This document shows positions 58,475 to 64,000 of a DNA stretch of 64,000 nucleotides, piece by piece. The notes beneath the pieces were generated by a model. That model was not told the origin of the DNA. It worked only from the letters and a program-made list of their open reading frames with translations, and ran no database searches. The position numbers and the translations under genes are program-made. Origin of the DNA: Sporodiniella umbellata (Eukaryota; Mucoromycota; Mucoromycetes; Mucorales; Rhizopodaceae). The stretch lies in assembly GCA_025677835.1 (NCBI GenBank), contig JAIXMR010000015.1, positions 62,001-126,000 of the forward strand. The letters run 5' to 3'. The first letter of the stretch is position 1. The number at the start of each line of letters is the position of its first letter.

Positions 58475-59657
58475 TTATTTTTCCCAATAGGGACTTTCTA
58501 GGTTGGAAACACAGTCGTGCACTTTTTTTACGGAATAAGCTTTTTTAAGTCTAGGGAGCCACCTTTCGGTGGTTTTAATAGTAACATCGCTCGTTTCGTG
58601 CTCTAGTACAATTCTACCGTGGGGTAGTTTATGGTTGATCCAGTCTTCAAAAAACGTGTCAACAGCTGACTCGCTAAATACTCCAGCATAGTCGTTTGCA
58701 TAAGAAGGAAGCTTCCAATCAAAGGAATCGCTGTTCCACAGAATCGTTCTCAACCCCATCTGATGCGCTATAGCTCGTACACGGTCGTCAGTATCTCCAA
58801 AAGGTGGGCGCCAGCATCTTGTGGTCACACCTGTAGCCTCCTTAATCGCGCGCAAGGTCCAGTATAGCTCAGCAACAATTTGATGGTTCGTAATACTAGT
58901 CATTTGAGGGTGAGACCAAGTATGTGCGCAAATTGTATGGCCTGATTGAAGAGCTCTTTTTGCTGCCTGAGGAAAAGAAACTACGTTGGAGCCTACATCT
59001 AATCAGGGATTAATCATAGCGCTTTTTTTTTTATGTATATACAATAAGATGTTTTGTTCTTACAAAACAAGGTAGACTCTTGCTCAAAACGAGCTAAAAA
59101 GTCGTAAAGATGAGGTTCGCCCCATGTGTCATTATCTCCGTTCGGGTTTAAAGGTCCATCGTCATAGGTCTGATGAATGTATTGTATTAGTTTCTGCTCA
59201 AATAAAAACAAAGATAACAATAATAAAAATAACTGCCCACCAATCCAAAATCCTGTCTGTCTTCGCATTGAAAAATATCAGGCGGTAGGTACTTTACTTT
59301 AGGTATCGTACACTCTGTTCTAGACCACCAACAATCAGGATCTTTGCTATCGTTGTAAGTAATATTCCCCTGTGTTGGTCGAGGGGCTAAAGGGGGCACA
59401 AAATCCCATTGGATAGATTTAATTGCTTTTTTAACCTCAGGGTGTGTGGTATCAGGAATCATCCAAAGCGAAGGGTAATGCTGTGTATTGAGTGGCTTTC
59501 TTAGAATAGGTCCTGTGGGTACAGGCTTCATTGCCCTGGTACTGTAAAACGGAAACTTAGGTAAATATGCGGGTGATTCCACAGGCAATACACGAGTCCT
59601 ACTGGGTATAGCAGACGAAAAGCTACCAAACAGTAAAATTAAGATAGTACGTAACAT
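58475..59657 (-). CDS. Chitin deacetylase (CE4 polysaccharide deacetylase)
   Basis: Secreted enzyme that deacetylates chitin to chitosan, a major wall polymer in Mucorales. ATG 59657 starts a signal peptide (MLRTILILLFGSFSSA). The ~345-aa protein has all NodB/CE4 motifs: QTYDDGP (motif 1, catalytic-base Asp and metal Asp), HTWSHP (motif 2, two metal His), RPPFGDTD (motif 3, Arg/Pro), DSFDWKL (motif 4) and IVLEHE (motif 5, His). The frame is interrupted twice: a ~45-bp intron splits FGL from QKLIQYIHQ, and a second gives TLFYVGSNVVSFPQ after T+AT. A WW-containing segment (CWWSRTEC) near the N-terminus is typical of fungal chitin deacetylases. No C-terminal GPI signal is seen; the end is LESPYWEK*. 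Confidence 0.96.
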
Positions 59658-60284
59658 ATAGACAGCCTTTTAACAAAACCAGAATAAAACAAAATAAAAC
59701 CATATTAATTTATAGTGTTTTGGTCTCCCTTTGGATCTCCCTGGCACCTTCTCTCCTCCCTTTTCCATATATGAAGTCCACTTTATAGCATTGATTACAT
59801 GTAATTTTTACATGTGATTTAATCCCTTTTATCAAAAACCTACGTTTCCTCCTATTTTTTTTTTTTCGAGAATGTCAAAAAACAAAAACAATCTCAGCTT
59901 ACGTGTAGAAGCGCGCTTTTTCGTATTTGTGGTAATTTTATACCAGTCTAAACGTAATAATTAAAGCTGTGCTGCGTTCAAAGAAACTGAAGGGAGTTAT
60001 GAGTAAATACTGATATTACTTATGTCTTCGTGTTGAATTTACGATGATAGACTTAAGGGGCAAAATATATTGTGTATTAAAGATACATAGCTGACAAGAT
60101 ATATCCACCGAAATATACTTTATAGATTCTAGTATACTTTTTTATATACTTTTAGAAACTGTTAAGGTAAAAAATTAGGAGTTTTTATTCGCACTTGCAA
60201 TGAAAAAGAAAAAGCGTCAGTACAGTTAGTGAATGCAATACAAAATAGGCCGTTTATTCATTTTGTTTTGTTTTTATTGAAAAC

Positions 60285-60307
60285 TATATATATATATATA
60301 TATATAT
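60285..60307. repeat. (TA)n microsatellite
   Basis: Eleven or so TA dinucleotides in non-coding DNA. Confidence 0.9.
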
Positions 60308-61612
60308 GACTTTGGAGTTTTTGTTATTGATTTGAAAAACGCCTGGCAAACTTGTTGGCTCAAATTACATATGGTAACTGTCTTATCAAACCCTCATATA
60401 CAAAAATATGTCTAGTAAAAAAGAGAGTATAGTGCTGAAAAACACTTTATAAAAAGTTAAACTACCTTCACTAACCTTTTTGATTTTGCCAAAAAAAAAA
60501 AAAAAAAAAAAAGGTGTTACAGATGAAAACTAGTTCTTGTTTATCGATCAGGACCATTGAAATCTGACCTGGGAATCGAAAACAATATGTGAGCGATAAT
60601 AGATAATTAACAGCCTTTATCTGTTGTGTTTTGTTGTACTTTATGTATTGCAACTCGAAATTTTGAAACGTTGTCTGCTTTTTTTTTTTTTTTTTTTTTG
60701 GTAATAGTGAGTACAGTATAAGAGTTGGATATATGCCACATTGTTTTGCTTTTGAGCGTTTTTTTTTTTCGCATTGAATTACGTTCAATGTTCACTTTAC
60801 AAAATAAGATTAGCAAAAAAAAAGTACAATAGTATGCTTGTCAACCAAAGTAATACTTTACAAAATCAGTTTTCTTTAAGGTCAAGAGGTGAGTTTATGT
60901 TTTAATAAGGGATACAAGCTTATATGCATGCCTACAATTCATATAATACATTCTTAAAATAGAATCTAAGAGTAGCTGAAATACAATCGGATAAAGTTTT
61001 GGCGCCTACATCTTCTAGATTTGGTACTATAGTAATAGAACGCCAGCGTAATGCTAAGTTCTCCTCAGATAACAATAGGGGAACCAAAAACCTATTTTGC
61101 TATTCTGTAGTGTGGCTCTAAAAATAAACAAAGGTGCTTTATATCTAAAGAGAGGTAATCAAGCATCGTTTAAGTACGGCTCTACTCAATGGTTGTGGAT
61201 AAGGCCATCAAACAAATAGAACAGTCGGCGTTTTGAGGTAGTCAATTACGTTATCCTATGTTTTGAATCTTAGTCTTCGGTACACTGTGCGCTTGTGTAT
61301 TTTTTTTTTTTAATTTTTCAAAAAAAAAAATAAGTAGTTCGGTGCACTGTTACATCTTGAATAAAAAAAGCTACGTTTTCCTTAAAAATGTTAAATATCT
61401 TTAAAAGTAGTCACTTGTGTCTGTAATCAGATCCGGGGATTGAAATTAAAGTTACAAATACATTGGTAAGAACATTGGTCAGGATTAGTAATAGTGCAGT
61501 TACACTGTTTTTTTTATTAAATTGAAGGTTCGTACCTTTTTCTGTATTATTGTTTTCAACATATACCTGTATAAATTTATAAAAGGTATAGTGAGAATGT
61601 TTATCCAAAATG

Positions 61613-61621
61613 TATATAAAG
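61613..61621 (+). promoter_or_regulatory. TATA-like box of the dioxygenase gene
   Basis: TATATAAAG lies about 52 bp upstream of the ATG at 61672. Confidence 0.5.
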
Positions 61622-61671
61622 GGAGTAGAAAGTAATTTAGCTTTCAAAACAGAAAGAAACAACAAAGCACA

Positions 61672-62751
61672 ATGTCTACTAAAGCCCCAGTATTTTTTAT
61701 ATCCCATGGAGGTAGGCAATCAGCTAACTACAGTCAAATAACATTATAGGTCCTACTTTGCTCGAGGATACGGAAAAGCCAGGAATGTTTTACGATTGGT
61801 TTGGCTCTTACCTTAAGAACTATGCTCCAAAGGCCATTGTTATAATTTCGGCTCATTGGCAACCTCAAGAGGAAAAAAAAATCCTAGGTAAAAAAAAAGG
61901 CTCTAAAAACAAAGTCTGTGAATATCTAGATACTAAAACGATGCTTCTCAAAGTTGACTCTTCTAAGAAACCAAAGTTGATTTACGATTTCTATGGTTTT
62001 CCTCAAAGGTTCTATGATGTAACTTGGGATCAACAAGGATCGCCCGAACTTGCGCGCCGGGTTGTGGGGTTGTTGCACAAAGTAAGGGGTATTTTTTTTC
62101 ATGTATTTGACTTACAGGTAAACTTAGGCTGGCTTGGGAGCCTCTGAAATAGAGTATGGGCATGATCACGGCATTTGGACTCCTATGAAGAGGGCTATGA
62201 ACTCATGTGCTGATATACCTATTGTGGGCGTTTCTACTTATCACGATGACGCTTTGGCTCCCCATGTTGCAGTAGGTGAAGCCCTTGCCTCTCTTCGGTA
62301 AACCCCCTTTTTTTTCGGCTTACCATGTCCTAACTTTTTTTCCATAGAGATGAAAACATAATTATCATTGGAACTGGTACAGCTGTTCACAATCTAACCA
62401 ACTGGAGAACTTATGGTGACAAGCCAAGCCCTTCTTACGTACGCGAGTTTGATAAGGTTATGGAGTCCTGTGCCACCGAGTTTACTGTGAGCAACGCTGT
62501 ATTACAATTTTTAATTCCATATTAACTTATTACAGGGAGATGAGCGTAAGGAAAAGGCAATAAGCTTTGATAAGCTTGACTACTATCGTGACTGTCATCC
62601 TACAGCCGAACACCTTGTTCCTTTTCATGTAGCTGTAGGAGCTGCTGGCCAAGATAAAGGCGTAAAGTTAATGGAGGATTTTTATGCTCGTCTAAGCTGG
62701 GGGAGCTACGGTTTCGGTTTACCAGAAGATACTGTACTACCTAAATTGTAA
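61672..62751 (+). CDS. Class III extradiol ring-cleavage dioxygenase (DODA/LigB family)
   Basis: Non-haem iron (or Zn-type DODA) enzyme that opens catechol-like rings, e.g. 4,5-DOPA dioxygenase-like. Six exons (61672-61711, 61750-61887, 61954-62081, 62128-62297, 62348-62486, 62536-62751) close to 276 aa. Motifs: FFISHGGPTLL (first His), VIISAHWQPQ (second His), LIYDFYGFP, GASEIEYGHDHGIWTPM with the third His, VSTYHDDALAPH, IIIGTGTAVHNL, and CHPTAEHLVPFHVAVGAAG near the C-terminus. Intron 61888-61953 (66 bp) is stop-free and in frame; removing it restores KKILV-DSSKKPKLIYDFYGFP, while retaining it adds a Lys-rich 22-residue insert. The substrate cannot be told from the sequence. No other catabolic gene is adjacent. 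Confidence 0.93.
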
Positions 62752-64000
62752 ACAGTAAAGTTTTATGTTTGACATTTTCAAATTGCCACAGTTTTTTTTT
62801 CTTCAAAAAATAAATACTTGATAGGTACTCAAATGCCTTTTTATGAATGAGATTTTTTGTTGAAAATCTGGAAATGTATCTCAGTAGCCTATTTGTATAT
62901 AACATAGCTTAAACTACTCGTAAAAAGTAGACGAAATTTGGAAACCTTGTTACTGGACAGTTTATTTCATGATATTATATTGCAGTTTAGCATATCTGTA
63001 AAAAAAAAGTTCTTTCCTATATGAGGAAAGTAAGGGTAGCTATAGTATTTTTTTTATGTGTGCTCAAACCAATTGCATATACAAACATTTCTGTTGCTAA
63101 TTTCATTAAAGCTCAGTAAAAAAACGCAATAATAAAAAGTGCATGATCTGTATATTTTAAGAACATGATAGACTTTTAAACAGATAAGCATGTTTGTTTT
63201 TACAATACAATTAGTTTACTAAATCACTTGAGCCCTTCAGGTCTATATTTGTATCCTCACTTTTATTGGACTTCAGATGTTAGAAACACACATTTGGTTT
63301 GGCGAAAAAAAAAAAGGAAGTACCTGCAAATTTGATTAAAATAATATTGCATGTATGTATGTAGCAATGGCTGCTTTTCTTGCCCATAAATATATTACTA
63401 AATAACTTTTTTTTTGGGCGTATACGTCTTTGATGCTTTTTTCATCGATTTGAATCAGGAAAAATTGACAGCTAGGAGGTTGAATTTTTAGTAAGCCTTT
63501 CATATGCTTGTACAACCAGTTGACAACAAAAATATAAGTAGCACAAAGTAGGTCTTGGGTACAGATCGTTGTACACCCTTTTCTTTTCTCATTGGATACA
63601 AGTGATTAGTTCTTCATTAAAAGACGTGTGAAACCAAAGAACAGCTATCGTTTATTCATGGCTATACAAATTTCTGTGACTATTGTTTATCTTGCTAAAG
63701 GAAATCGCGACTTGACAGTGTACTCATAGCGATGCAAGCCAACATTTATACTAATATGTTTAAAACATGTCAAATCAAGGCACATCTTGGTGCATCTCGA
63801 TATATTTATGTCACCCTTTTTTTCTTTTCAGAAGACAGTTGAGTGAGTATAAAGCAAAAGATTTAGATTTTTATTACATCGAAAAGGTTGAGAACAGAAG
63901 TATGAATATTTATAATCCCCTCTACTAAGCTTTTATTGCTTTTTCGAAAGACAAACTTTAAATGTAAGCCAGGTCTAATTGTTTGTCTATCGTGTTTTTG
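62752..64000. other. Terminal 1.25 kb without a recognised gene
   Basis: AT-rich DNA with short A/T tracts. I see no ORF, RNA gene or repeat structure that I can support. Confidence 0.45.

Larger units (their letters stand above)
59658..61671. other. 2.0-kb intergenic region
   Basis: Divergent promoters of the chitin deacetylase and dioxygenase genes. CT-rich tract (59727-59768) close to the deacetylase start, a (TA)n microsatellite at 60285-60307, an A20 tract at 60490-60512 and T tracts near 60679-60701. No gene seen. Confidence 0.5.

Overview
The window is nuclear DNA of a filamentous fungus, most likely an early-diverging one (Mucoromycota, Mucorales type). The evidence is AT-rich DNA with many long A/T tracts, compact genes interrupted by short GT-AG introns (about 45-120 bp, branch points such as actaac), a secreted chitin deacetylase, a full-size PDR-type ABC transporter, and relics of transposase and ORF families whose motifs I associate with Mucorales genomes. 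The species assignment is inference. No rRNA, tRNA, CRISPR array or bacterial-type operon was found.

Layout. 0.4-6.0 kb (+): a giant coiled-coil nucleoporin of the TPR/Mlp family, convergent with the PKA regulatory subunit (6.4-7.8 kb, -). 9.7-11.25 kb (+): a RING protein with two C-rich repeats, convergent with a triple-HMG-box protein (11.5-12.6 kb, -); a phased A-tract repeat lies between them. 13.8-14.3 kb (-): MIX23/Cid2. 14.6-17.2 kb (-): an unrecognised coiled-coil protein. 17.2-20.4 kb is gene-poor, with one degenerate ORF. 20.4-21.5 kb (+): Sec14-like. 21.6-22.7 kb (-): membrane-anchored SDR. 23.1-23.5 kb (-): TXNDC17. 24.2-25.8 kb (+): PIP-box plus DUF4211 protein. 25.9-28.3 kb (-): AT-hook/WD40 protein. 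28.9-30.2 kb (-): PTPA. 32.5-37.0 kb (+): PDR ABC transporter. 37.1-39.0 kb (-): six-finger CCCH protein.

39.1-45.0 kb is the accessory part: a candidate solo LTR, a transposase N-terminal relic, then a cytochrome b5/acyl-CoA dehydrogenase fusion gene (40.6-42.4 kb, -). Directly upstream of that gene sits a 2.38-kb element with roughly 130-150-bp terminal inverted repeats. It carries a broken IS630/Tc1-mariner transposase and a second decayed ORF.

The right third holds an LPX1-like hydrolase (45.5-46.8 kb, +), 4.4 kb of gene-poor DNA, an MFSD1-like transporter (51.2-52.9 kb, +), a Nup85-like nucleoporin (53.3-55.2 kb, +), translin (55.6-56.6 kb, -), an unrecognised coiled-coil protein (57.1-58.4 kb, +), a chitin deacetylase (58.5-59.7 kb, -) and a DODA/LigB-type extradiol dioxygenase (61.7-62.75 kb, +).

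The genes do not form a cluster for one pathway. Nuclear functions are frequent (two nucleoporins, HMG, AT-hook/WD40, PIP-box/DUF4211), and two regulators of major Ser/Thr signalling enzymes (PKA-R, PTPA) are present. Exon boundaries were placed by hand from splice consensus and reading-frame continuity. Where the sum of exons is quoted, the frames closed without a stop.
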